Assembly: GCA_001972305.1 (NCBI GenBank)
Contig: BDDD01001802.1
Span: 131,554-195,553, forward strand
DNA from: Cephalotus follicularis
Lineage: Eukaryota > Streptophyta > Magnoliopsida > Oxalidales > Cephalotaceae
Length of the DNA: 64,000 nucleotides
Direction of reading: 5' to 3'
The notes beneath the pieces are model-generated. The model made no database searches. It saw only the letters and a list, made by a program, of their open reading frames with translations, and was not told where the DNA came from. Shown here in pieces: positions 45,723-56,701 of the stretch; the first letter of the stretch is position 1, and the number at the start of each line of letters is the position of its first letter. A program made the translations under genes and the position numbers.

Positions 45723-46334
45723 GATAATCAAAACAAGAAAGTGCAAAAACATGACACAACGCCAACGGTTTGTAAATAAACGACAGTGCTTAAGGGAAAA
45801 CCGACGAGGGCATTGGATAAAGCTTTAGCGGTTGATAGAACATAACTGGTTAAAGCGCTGACGGTCTAATGGAAAGCGTCAGCGGTTTGGACTAAGGTGT
45901 CAACGCCTAAGAGCAATGTATCAGTGGTTAGAAACAGAAGCTTTCAAGATCATTTGAGGGACACAAAGCGGCGATGCTCTGAAGTAAGCGTCAGTGCTTG
46001 AAGAAAAAGAGCAGACGCTCAGAACAAGGCATCAGCGGTTGGAGCGAGAAATTCAAATTAATATGCACAATGGTAACATAAGCATCGACACATAGTGTTA
46101 GTTTGTCGATGCTTTACGTGCGGGCAGAAATTAACTAGACCATTCTTTGAGCGTCGTTTCAATCACAACAAGTTCCAATGCAACTCCAACAGCCAAATAA
46201 CTTCATCAACGGCTAGAATAAAAAAAAGTTATATATACAAGCCAAGAATCAATATCAAAGTACTTCTTCATCAACTTACAAAGAAACATTCATCATCTTA
46301 GAAGACAAGAACATCAAGGGAGAAAACCTTTCAC

Positions 46335-46370
<36 letters not shown>

Positions 46371-46560
46371 AAGCTTTGTCAAGCACTTTAGCATTTTCAT
46401 ATCAAACCTTTGAGAGGTTATTTGTAAACACAAAACCATCCATTACAAATATTTCATTGTAAAAAGGGGAGTGAACCCTTAGTGAGATAATCAAGGGAAG
46501 TGAACCCTTAGTAGGATTACCATCGGGAGTGAACCCGGTGGGGAGTGAACTCTTGTAAGG
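45723..46560 (+). mobile_element. LTR2 of array G, fragment b
   Basis: Resumes after H with the duplicated GATAA, aligns with 39560-40390 of LTR1, and ends at TAAGG where I inserted. It carries palindrome-like GCGCTGACGG / GCGTCAGCGG cores at 45760-46110 and an expanded AT tract (about 46339-46368), plus the GTGAACCC minisatellite. No gene is present. Confidence 0.87.
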
Positions 46561-49101
46561 TGTAACGCCCTGGATTTTCGCACGTTGTAATATTTGAATT
46601 CCAAATGTAATCTTATTATGAAATTAATGAGAAAGATGAATTTCATGGCTAATATTTTGATTCGCAAATCAAATAAAAAAACTTAGAAGTATGATTGTTG
46701 AAATATTGACGGGGACAGTCAACTGGTGCAGTAGACAAGCTGACTGGTGGACCGTTTAATGGAATAGTTGACTGGTGGGATGGACCTGCCGATTGGAGGG
46801 CTGTCGAGCCACCTGGAAAACACAGCCAAGAGGACAGCCGACTGTCAGGAAAGAACAACCGACTGGTTTATGCTCTGTTTTGTTGCATGTGATGATATCA
46901 CATGCAACGACTAACAAGGAGAAAGGATGTGCCATCTGTGCATCATGCGGCCAATGTAGAGGGAAGAGTGAACACCTATGCGCCATGCGGGTCATGGGAC
47001 AGGGAGAATCAGTCATGTGTGTGTGTGCATGCAGACATGAGAGGAGTATAGCATTTAGTGCCATGGAAACAGGTTGGAGAAAAGAGAGAGGGAACCACCT
47101 GCATAAAACGCTCTACTCTTCACCTCTCTCACCCAGTGCGTGCAAGGAAAGAAACCAGTGAGAAATTATAGAGGAAAACAGTGAGGAGTTTGGACATGAC
47201 GGGTTGGAGCTACTGGATTGGAGTTGAATCCTCTGGGGAGCTCAAAACGTCACTGTTGGAACACAAAGAGGTGGACTTACAGATTCCTAACTTTGAATCA
47301 AATGGTAGGGGAAGTTATATTTGTATTTTGAGCTCAAAGTTACTGGATGTCCTGTGATCGAATACTAGTTGTATGAACAGTGGTTTTCAACTTTTATGAC
47401 ATGGTTACTACTGGTTTTTCGTACTCCATGCTTACTGATTGAGAATCATTTGAGTTCATGTACATGCATGTTGAGTATTATCTTGGTATTGAATTGATGG
47501 ATAAAATGCATGTTTGCTGTTGTGTTCTATGAACCTTTTGAGGACTGATTGATGATATTCTATTTTGAGAATATATATGGATGCTTACAATGATCCGTTT
47601 GAGTGATATATATTGGATTGTATGTAACTAGTTTCCCATAACAGTTGACTGTCGAAGGAAGACAGCCGAATGCTCAACCAAAATAGTCGACTGTTGAAGG
47701 ATAAAAGCCGACTGCCAGATGAACAGTCGACTGGTAGAAGGAACCAGCCTACTACTCATGTACTGATCACTCAGAAACTAGTGAAGAATCCAGCCGACTG
47801 CCAAGCTGCTATTTGGGCCTCTCTTGCTTAAAGTGATGCGCGATGATCCCGACTCCGATTAGAATACATTAGAGCATATGTATGCATTGCATATGTACTG
47901 TTTACTACCTATTTATTGACTGATTATAAACTGTTATGATTTCTAGATTACTATGTTAATTAGAAAGGCATATGTGAAACTGAAAATGACTATTTTGAGT
48001 ACGAAAATATATTTGATAATAACATATTTTCGAATAATTGGGAAAGCGGTTTCCACCTACTGAACTGTTTAAAAGTATTTCATACTACTGAAAATACATA
48101 ATTCAAATGTTTATGACTTTCAAAAAATTTTGAAATGAACTGTTTGTTATTAACCCAACGATCACCACTGTACTGTCTACTGCACTGTTTACTATAATGA
48201 TTCACTGTGTTGCCCTGTGAATTTACTGTGTTTGTGTTTGAGCCGTACTAGTTGCGTGGCGGGGTCTCCTAGCGATGACTAGTGGCAGGGTTGACCTAGG
48301 GGCCAGGAGTTGGCTGGGTAACTCACTGTACTATATTGTTGTCTTGCTTCGTTGCCTAGAGACGGGACCGAAGTGGGAGTGTAACGTAGGGCCAAGAGTT
48401 GGCAGCGTTGCACATACTGCCTGCCTGTTTGTGGTCCCTTTATGGACTTGCAATACTGTTTACTGGTCCTGTTCGGACACTACTGTGCTTGTTTGACGTA
48501 GCCCTGGCCGGGCTACTACTGTACTATTCTTGCATACATATATTTTTATATATATGCCCCTACTGTTATTTTACTGTACTGCTAACTTATATATATTTCA
48601 TATATATATAAACTGGTATTTTCTACTGCACTGCATCATCTACGCATACATTTCATGACATGCATGTAATGTTGATCCCAAAGTACTCATATAACTTAGC
48701 CGAGTGAGGACGAAGGCTAACCCCTTACTTTACAGATTGATGCAGTGGATTAGCTTGGGGATCAACATGGATGAAGTACAAGTTTTTAATAATGTTTTAC
48801 AAGGGATTATGTCCCTTTGTGTGTTGTGTATCATATTTTTCCGGTTCACTAGACTTTTGATGTTATTGGATAATGTTTTATGGATCACGCTTTGTTTTGT
48901 GGGATTTTAACAACAACAAACTTGTTTGAGTAGCGTGTAGTATGGGATGCACGTTATGTGTTTTCAGCTTATGAGTTTAATGCTTCCGTAACTGATATCT
49001 TATTTGAAAAGTTTAAATTTTTATGCTATTTGCATAAACTGAATCTTAATGTTAATTGCCTTTACCACTTTTATGTGTGTTTCTGAAAACGAGGTGTGAC
49101 A
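46561..49101 (+). mobile_element. 5' LTR of element I
   Basis: 2541 bp, TGTAACGCCC...GTGTGACA. Arrays: 46716, 46737, 46765, 46786, 46835, 46856 (steps 21, 28, 21, 49, 21) and 47642, 47663, 47684, 47705, 47724, 47745, 47791. It has AATGGTAGGG at 47302-47311, two GCCA(A/G)GAGTTGGC modules near 48300-48313 and 48390-48403, AT-rich tracts near 48590-48612, and hairpin TTAGCC-N13-GGCTAA at 48696-48720. No gene; the frames at 46775, 48275, 48399 and 48704 are incidental. Confidence 0.92.
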
Positions 49102-49105
49102 ACAT

Positions 49106-49117
49106 TGGTATCAGAGC
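49106..49117 (+). promoter_or_regulatory. Primer binding site of I
   Basis: TGGTATCAGAGC, four bases after the LTR end, is an exact initiator tRNA-Met PBS. Confidence 0.9.
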
Positions 49118-49213
49118 ATATTTCATATATGCTTAGCTAGGATATTTTCCTTGGCAATTAATAAGTTCTTTTCCTAAGGTCGTGACTAATTGTCATCCTT
49201 CTTATAGGAAACA

Positions 49214-50384
49214 ATGGACCGAAGGAGAATAAGTGTTGGGGCTAGAGCTGTTGGAGCCAATGCCCCTGAGGAAGCGAATGTTCCGCAAGGGATGAATGTC
49301 CCCCAGGATGAGAGATATCCGATGACCAGAATTGCGGATTATTTTCAGCAACAGATGTCATTTAATATGGCTAATGCAGAGGAGATGCGCCAGTACTACA
49401 CGCAAGCTCGGCCGCGACATAGAGCTCCTGACCATTACCCGAGAGAGGATGGTAACCAGTTTGGGAGGGACATTGAAAGGTTCATGAGGTAGAATCCACC
49501 CAGTTTCCGGGGGGAACTTGATGCCACCGTTGCCGAGAGATGGCTGCAGGATTTGGAAAAAAATATTTGAAGTGATGGACTGTACTGACAATCAAAAACT
49601 AAAGTTTGTTGTATACCGTCTATGGGGTGAGGCCACTCATTGGTGGGAGATTGTCAAAGAAAAATGGGAATCTTAGAGGCTTGATAGCACTTGGGGCAGA
49701 TTCCAGACAGAGTTCTTGGAGACCTATGTTCCGCAGATTGAACAAGAGCGATGGGAGACGGAGCTCCTGGAGGTACGACAGGGAGAAATGACAGCTACAA
49801 AGTATCAAGCAAGGTTCATGGAGCTAGCCAGACATTCATCCTATCCAGTAGCTGATGAAGTGAAGAAGATATGGAGGTTTTTGAGAGGTCTACGGATGGA
49901 TCTTCGATTAAGGATTAGGGCTATGGAACTCTGGACTTTTGTGGAGGTTGCTCAGAAAGCAAGATTACTCGAGACCATATCCAGTGAAGACCGGGCTGAG
50001 AGAGCTCCCGCACAACAGAATAAACAGAGTCCTACACAATCCAAACCAGCATCGTCGAAATGGAAAGATGGTGGTTCTCTGATGAATTCGTCCAAGAGCA
50101 AATCTCAGCAGACAGCTTCATAGGGCTCTCTCATCCAGGGGAGTAATGCTAGATCCGGAGGTTGTTTCTATTGTGGTCGCACGGGACACCAACAGAAAGA
50201 TTTCTGGAGGTTCAATGGCTGGTATTTGAGGTGCAGGGCACCTGGTCATTCGATGAAAGACTGTCCGAAGAGTTCAGCTACGGCACCTACTGGGCTAGGA
50301 AGTAGTAGTGGTGTGGCGGCGGGACCATCACAGAGGAAGGACACGGGCAAGGGCATCGCAAAAGGTAGAGTTTTTGTACTTGCT
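49214..50384 (+). pseudogene. gag: Element I gag
   Basis: Starts at ATG 49214 (MDRRRISVGARAV), with ADYFQQQMSFNMANAEEM and the core (ATVAERWLQDLEK, WGEATHWWEIVKEKWE, QTEFLETYVPQIEQERWE, VRQGEMTATKYQARFMEL). TAG at 49490 stands in a position expected to be Gln. A run of seven A near 49557-49563 causes a frameshift. Further breaks occur near 49675 and 50121. Nucleocapsid: CFYCGRTGHQQKDF (last Cys lost) and CRAPGHSMKDC. Confidence 0.86.
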
Positions 50385-50880
50385 CAGACAGAGGTTCCAG
50401 AGTCGACTTCCGTTGTTGGAGGTACTCTGTATATCTATGGTCTTTCTGCTAGAGTGTTGATGGATTCTGGAGCATCACATTCTTTTATATCTGCACGTTT
50501 TGCATCTTGCTTAGATGTCACCCCAAACTGCATGTCATATATGCCTAATGTGAGTACACTAATTGGGACCTCTATGTACACTGACTCGATATATAGAAGT
50601 TGCGACATGTCTATAGCTGGCATCTCTTTGTATGCAGATTTGATAGTACTGCCTATCCGTGACTACGATGTTATTCTGGGATGGATTGGCTTTCAGCACA
50701 CCGTGCTCGCCTGGATTGTTATAATAAAACGGTGGATTTTTGTCTACCTGCTGGAACGACGTTTCAGTTCAAGGGAGACAAAGGGTTCTCAACACGGATC
50801 ATATCCTTTATTCGAGCGCCGAAGTATCTAGAGAAGGGATGCGAGGGATACCTGGCATATGTAATTGATCAAAGGAAAGA
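50385..50880 (+). pseudogene. Element I protease
   Basis: The frame from 50226 continues from gag. The active site reads VLMDSGASHSFISARF, with the D-S-G triad at 50463-50471, unlike the D-P-G of C and J. The second signature (VILGMDWL) is split by a one-base frameshift at about 50681; from there the frame 50681-51667 takes over with [15 protein letters not shown]. Confidence 0.84.
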
Positions 50881-51868
50881 GAAAGGTTTGAGCATGGAGG
50901 AGATTCCAGTTGTGCGTGAATTTCTGAACGTGTTTCCTGATGACTTGGGGTCTTTACCGCCAAGGAGGAGTATGGAGTTCGTTATTGATCTTTTTCCTAG
51001 AATGGCTCCTATCTCTAAATCACCTTATCGAATGGCTCCTACCGAGTTGCGAGAGCTGAAGTTACAGTTAGAAGACCTGATTGATAAAGGTTTTGTTAGA
51101 CCTAGGGTTTCTCCGTGGGGTACGCCTGTACTATTTGTCAAGAATAAGGATGGGTCGATGAGGCTCTGTATCAACTACAGAATGTTGAACAAGGCAACTA
51201 TCAAGAACAAGTATCCTTTACCCCACATAGAGGATTTTTTTGACCAGTTGCAAGGATCAAGAGTGTTTTCCAAGCTTTATTTGAGATCGAGTTATCACCA
51301 ACTGAGAGTAAGGGAAGGAGACATTGAGAAGACCGCCTTCCGGACACGGTATGGTCATTACGAGTTCTTGGTGAGGCTGTTTGGTGTTACCAATGCACCG
51401 ACAGCTTTCATGTCATTGATGAATGACGTATTTCGGTCAAACATGGATCAGTTTGTCGTAGTGTTTATTGATGACATACTGGTATATTCAAGGAGTGAGG
51501 AGGAACACACTCACCATCTGAGGCTGGTATTGCAGGTTCTCAGAGAGCATCGGTTGTATGCCAAGTTCGGAAAGTGTGAATTCTGGCTTGATCATGTGAT
51601 CTTTCTTGGTCACATCGTATCTGGGGAAGGCTTGACGGTGGATCCGTCAAAGACTGAAGTTGTGTGAGACTGGCCACAACCGAAGAATGTGACGGAGGTA
51701 CGTAGTTTTCTTGGCTTTGCGGGGTATTACAGAAGGTTTACCCAGAACTTTAAGAGGATAGCCTTGGCCTTGACTAGACTGGCCCAGAAGAAGACCTTAT
51801 TTGAATGGGACTAAGATTGTGAAGCTAGTTTCCATGAGCTGAAGGATCGGTTAGTTTTCTCTCCTATC
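50881..51868 (+). pseudogene. Element I reverse transcriptase
   Basis: Linker [14 protein letters not shown], then [74 protein letters not shown] and catalytic FIDDILVYS near 51463-51490. TGA at 51665 interrupts VVRDWPQP (Arg expected). A second stop lies near 51812 (FEWD*DCEASF). The fingers and palm are otherwise full length. Confidence 0.87.
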
Positions 51869-52285
51869 TTGGCATTACCTGGCGGTAATGAGGGCTTTGC
51901 AGTCTACAGTGATGCATCGGGTAAGGGCTTGGGTTGCGTATTTATGCAGCGAGGAAGAGTGATCGCCTATGCTTCTAGGAAGCTAAAGCCGTATGAACAA
52001 AACTACCTAACACATGACCTTGAACTTGCATCTATTATCTTCGCCTTTCAGAAGTGGAGGCACTATCTTTATGGGGAATCGTTTGAGGTCTTTACAGATC
52101 ATAAGAGTTTGAGGTACCTGTTATGTCAGGATACACTAAACATGAGGCAACGAAGGTGGGTGGAATTATTTAACGATTATGATTGCAGTGTTCAGTACCA
52201 CCCGGGGAAAGAGAATGTGGTCGCTGATTCCTTGAGTCGCAAGGCTATGGTTGCCAGTACGATGGTGTTACAATGGGAAATGTGA
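51869..52285 (+). pseudogene. Element I RNase H
   Basis: Open from 51869 with [45 protein letters not shown] and [10 protein letters not shown], so the Asp-Glu-Asp-Asp set is complete. It ends in a TGA at 52283. Confidence 0.87.
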
Positions 52286-52297
52286 GACGACTTCCAA

Positions 52298-53600
52298 GTG
52301 TGGTTTCCGTTTAATCAGTCACCTGGAGTTTTTGTGGCTATCATGAGAGTGCAGCCAGTTTTGCTTGACGAAATAAAGAACACTCAAGAACAAGATCCTG
52401 AATTGCAAAAGATTCGTGAGAATCTGGACTCGGAGTCTGATTTTCGGGTACATGCCGATGGTGTCTTAAGATTTCGGGGACGGGTGTGTGTTCTGAATGA
52501 ACATGGGTTGAAGAGTGAGTTGCTTTATGGGGCTCATAAATCTCAGTACAGCATTCGCCCAGGTAGCACAAAAATGTACCAAGACATGAAGAGGGATTAT
52601 TGGTGGCCTAGCATGAAACGAGAGATCGCCGAGTATGTGGCAAGGTGTTTGACTTGCCGACAGTCAAGGCCGAGCACCAGAGACCGACAGGGTTGCTGTA
52701 ACCTTTACCAATCCTAGAGTGGAAGTGAGAGCATGTTACGATGGATTTTGTTTCGGGTTTTCCTCTGACTCGGAACTGTCACAACGCCGTGTGGGTTATC
52801 ATGGATAAACTCACCAAATCAGCGCACTTTCTACCTACACATGTTACTGATTCTGTGAGCAAGCTGGCTCGTTTGTATGTGATGGAGATAGTGAGGCTAC
52901 ACGGTGTTCCAGTCAGTATCGTATGTGATAGAGATGCCATCTTCACTTCCAACTTCTAGAAGAGATTTCAGACAGCTTTCGGGACGAAGCTGAACCTTAG
53001 TACTGCCTTTCACCCTCAGACCGATGGGCAGTCTGAGCGTAGCATCCAGACCTTGGAGGATATGCTACGGGCTTGCGTTATTGACTTTGCTGGTACATGG
53101 GAGGATCACATTCCTTTGATAGAGTTCTCTTATAATAACAGCTATCATTCCAGTATCGGTATGGCACCGTTTCAAGCACCGTATGGGAGGAAGTGCAGAT
53201 CTCCTATTTGTTGGGATGTGGTTGGGGAGCGACCTTTACTTGGGACTGAGTTAGTGGAAGAGACTTCAGAAAAGATCAGGATGATTAAAGAGAAGCTACT
53301 TGCTGCTCAGAGCCAGTAGAAGAGCTATGTGGACAGTGTCAAGAGGAGGCCTTTGACCTTCAGTATTGGCATTCATGTGTTCTTAAAGGTTTCACCATGG
53401 AAGGGCATGCAAAGGTTTGGGGAAAAGGGCAAGTTAGCTCCACGCTATATTGGTCCTTTTGAGATTTTGGAGAGAGCTGGGGAGGTAGCCTACCAACTTG
53501 CCTTACCTCCTGCACTGTCAAACGTGCACGACGTTTTTCGTGTGTCTATGCTGAGGAGATATATCCCGGACCCATCACATGTCCTAGTTTATGATATTGT
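52298..53600 (+). pseudogene. Element I integrase
   Basis: Split into frames 52298-52717, 52741-52959, 53053-53319 and 53329-53781. The zinc domain is GAHKSQYSIRPGSTKMYQD with CLTC (the usual second His before PGS reads Arg). The core has [11 protein letters not shown] and [11 protein letters not shown], then a stop at 52957 (Trp expected), HPQTDGQSERSIQTLEDML with the catalytic Glu region, and APYGRKCRSPICWDVVGERP. A stop at 53317 separates KKSYVDS-type sequence. The C-terminal domain has LAPRYIGPFEILERAGEVAYQLALP. Confidence 0.87.
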
Positions 53601-53781
53601 TCCTGTGCAAGATGATTTATCTTGTGAGGAGTTGCCTGTGCGGATCCTAGATTGGAAAACGCAAACTTTGAGGAACCAAACCATCTCCATGGTCAAGGTT
53701 CAATGGCAGTTCCGTCGACCGGATGAGGCCACTTGGAAACGTGAGGAGGATATCCGAGAGCGTTACACACACTTTCTCTAG
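53601..53781 (+). pseudogene. Element I chromodomain-like tail
   Basis: The last 55-60 residues (LSCEELPVRILDWKTQTLRN, then VKVQWQFRRPDEATWKRE, ending TAG at 53779) match the C-terminus of Tekay-type chromoviruses, where a chromodomain-like fold is thought to guide integration to heterochromatin. This part is missing in C and E and present in J. Confidence 0.78.
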
Positions 53782-53812
53782 TATTGTTTTAATTTCGAGG
53801 CCGAAATTCCTT

Positions 53813-53826
53813 GAAGGAGGGGTGGA
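53813..53826 (+). promoter_or_regulatory. Polypurine tract of I
   Basis: GAAGGAGGGGTGGA lies immediately before the 3' LTR start TGTAACGCCC at 53827. Confidence 0.85.
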
Positions 53827-56365
53827 TGTAACGCCCAGGATTTTCGCACGTTGTAATATTTGAATTCCAAATGTAATCTTGTTATTAAATTACTGAGAAA
53901 GATGAATTTCTCGGCTAATATTTTGATTTGCAAATCAAATCAAAACACTTAGAAGTATGATTGCTGAAATACTAATGGGGACAGTCGACTGGTGCAATAT
54001 ACCAGCCGACTGGAGGGCTGTCAAGCCACCTGGCAACCACAGCCAAGAGGACAGCCGACTGTCGGAAAAGAACAGCCGGCTAGTTTATGCTCTGTTTCGT
54101 TGCATATGATGATATCACATGCAACGACTGACAAGGAGAAAAGATGTGCCATCTGTGCGTCATGCGGCCAATGCAGAGGGAATAGTGAACACCTGTGCGC
54201 CATGCAGGTCATGGGACAGGGAGAATCAATCATGTGTGTGTGTGCATGTAGATATGAGAGGAGTATCCCATTTAGTGCCATGGAAACGGGTTCGAGAAAA
54301 GAGAGAGAGAACCACCTGCATAAAACGCTCTCCTCTTCACCTCTCTCACCCAGTGCGTGCAAGGAAAGAAACCAGTGAGAAATTACAGAGAAAAACAGTG
54401 AGGAATTATGAGAGAAAGATTCTCAAATTGTTGAACCAAGAGGAGTTTGGACGTGACAAGTTGGAGCTACTGGATTGGAGTTGAAGCTTCTGGGGAGCTC
54501 AAAACGTCACTGTTGGAACACAAAGAGGTGGACTTACAGATTCCTAACTTCGAATCAAACGGTAGGGGAAGGTATATTTGTATTTTGAGCTCAAAGTTAC
54601 TGGACGTCCTGTGATCAAATGGTAGTTGAATGAAATGCGATTTTCAACTTTTATGACATGGTTGCTACTAGTTCTTCGTACACCATGCTTACTGATTGAG
54701 AATCATTTGAGTTCATGTACATGCATGTTGAGTATTATCTTGGTATTGAATTGCTGGATAAAATGCATGTTTATTGTTGTGTTCTATGAACCTTTTGAGG
54801 AGTGATTGATGATATTGTGTTTTGAAAATATATATGGATGCTTGCAATGATCCGTTTGAGTGATATATATTGCATTGTATGTAACTGGTTTCCCAAGATA
54901 GTCGACTTTCGAAGGAAGACAGCCGACTGCTCAACCAAAATAGTATACTGTTGAAGGATAACAGCCGACTGCCAGATGAACAGTCGACTGGTAGAAGGAA
55001 CCATCCGACTACTCATGTACTGATCACCCAGAACAACCGACTGGTGAAGAATCTAGCCGACTGCCAAGCTGCTGTTTGGGCCTCTCAAGCTTAAAGCGAT
55101 GCGCGATGATCCCGACTCCGATTAGAATGCATTAGAGCATATGTATGCATTGCATATGTACTGTTTACTACCTGTTTATTGAGTGATTATAAACTGTTAT
55201 GATTTCTAGATTACTATGTTAATGAGAAAGGCATATGTGAAACTGAAAATGACTATTTTGAGTACGAAAATATATTTGATAATAACATATTTTTGAATAA
55301 CTGGGAAAGCGGTTTCCACCTACTAAACTGTTTAAAAGTATTTCACACTACTAAAAATACATATTTCAAATGTTTATGACTTTCAAAAAATTTGAAATGA
55401 ACTGCCTGTTATTGATCCAACGATCACCACTGTACTGTCTACTGCACTGTTTACTGTAATGATTCACTGTGTTGCTCTGTGAATTGACTGTGTTTGTGTT
55501 TGAGCCGTACTAGCTGCGTGGCAGGGACTACCAGCGATGAATAGTGGAAGGGTTGACCTAGGGGCCAGGAGGTTGCTGGGTAACTCACTGTACTGTACTG
55601 TTGTCTTGCTTGGTTGCCTGGAGAAGGGACCGTAGTGGGAGTGTAATGTGGGGCCAGGAGTTGGCGGCGTTGCACATACTGCCTGCCTATTTGTGGTCCC
55701 TTTGTGGACTTACTGTACTGTTTACTGGTCCTGTTTGGACACTACTGTGCCTGTTTGACGTAGCCCTAGTCGGGCTACTACTGTACTGTTACTGCATACA
55801 TATATTTTTATATATATGCCCCTACTGTTATTTTACTATACTGCTAACTTATATATATTTCAAATATATATATAAACTGGTATTTTCTACTGCACTGCAT
55901 CATCTACGCATACATTTCATGACATCCATGTAATGTTGATCCAGAAGTACTCTTATAACTTAGAAAAGTGAGGACAAAGGCTAACCCCCTACTTTACAGA
56001 TTGATGCGGTGCATCATCTTGGGGATCAGCATGGATGAAGTACAAGTTTTTAATAATGTTTTACCGGGGGTTATGTCCCTTTGTATGATGTGTATCGTAT
56101 TTTTCCGATTCACTAGACTTTTGATGTTATTGGATAATGTTTTATGGATCACGCGCCGTTTTGTGTGCTTTGAACAACAACGGGCTTGTTTGAGTAGCGT
56201 GTTGTATGGGATGCACGTTATGTGTTTTCAACTTATGAGTTTAATGCTTCCGCAACTGATATCGTATTTGAAAAGAGAAAATTTTTATGGTATTTGCATA
56301 AGCTGAATCTTAATGTTAATTGCCTTTACCACTTTTATGTGTGTTCCTGAAAATGGGGTGTGACA
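53827..56365 (+). mobile_element. 3' LTR of element I
   Basis: 2539 bp, aligned end to end with 46561-49101. The proximal array has copies at 53982, 54003, 54052 and 54073 and lacks a 49-bp segment present in the 5' LTR, equal to one 21-bp plus one 28-bp step. The distal array at 54899-55063 has a complete pair (55034 and 55054) that is damaged in the 5' LTR. The 5' arm of the conserved hairpin is mutated (TTAGAA) near 55960. The frames at 53992, 54119 and 55601 are not genes. Confidence 0.92.
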
Positions 56366-56646
56366 TAAGGTGTTTCTTTGATTTGCACCCGTAACCCAAA
56401 ATCAAAGGGTACTAGTGGTTTCTAGTGGAATCTCAAGGAGCTAGCTTGGGAAAAGTGGACGTAAGCAAGAGTTAGCAGAACCACTACAAACTTCGTTTGT
56501 AATCTTCTAACTCTATCTCTTTACTTAATATTGTTTGTTTATTTGCATTTTTATTATGTGTTCTCGTATGCTTGCTTATATTCATAGTGTAATTTGTATT
56601 CGTAAACCGCAAATATCTCTTTAGAGGTGGCCATTAAGGACCTATA
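56366..56646 (+). mobile_element. LTR2 of array G, fragment c
   Basis: Resumes with the duplicated TAAGG and ends GGACCTATA, followed by PBS TTGGTATTAGGGAG and unit 2. It aligns with 40393-40673 of LTR1. Confidence 0.88.
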
Positions 56647-56701
56647 ATTGGTATTAGGGAGGTAGATTCATTATTCTTAATTGTTAGAATCTTAAAGATC
56701 C

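Larger units (their letters stand above)
46561..56365 (+). mobile_element. Element I: two-LTR Tekay-like chromovirus
   Basis: Structurally complete: 5' LTR 46561-49101, PBS, gag, protease, RT, RNase H, integrase, chromodomain-like tail, PPT and 3' LTR 53827-56365. The TSD is TAAGG at 46556-46560 and 56366-56370. The coding region has about ten stops or frameshifts, so it cannot make a polyprotein. It is inserted in LTR2 of G. C-terminal segment VKVQWQFRRPDEATWKRE supports the Tekay/Del-type chromovirus call. Confidence 0.94.
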
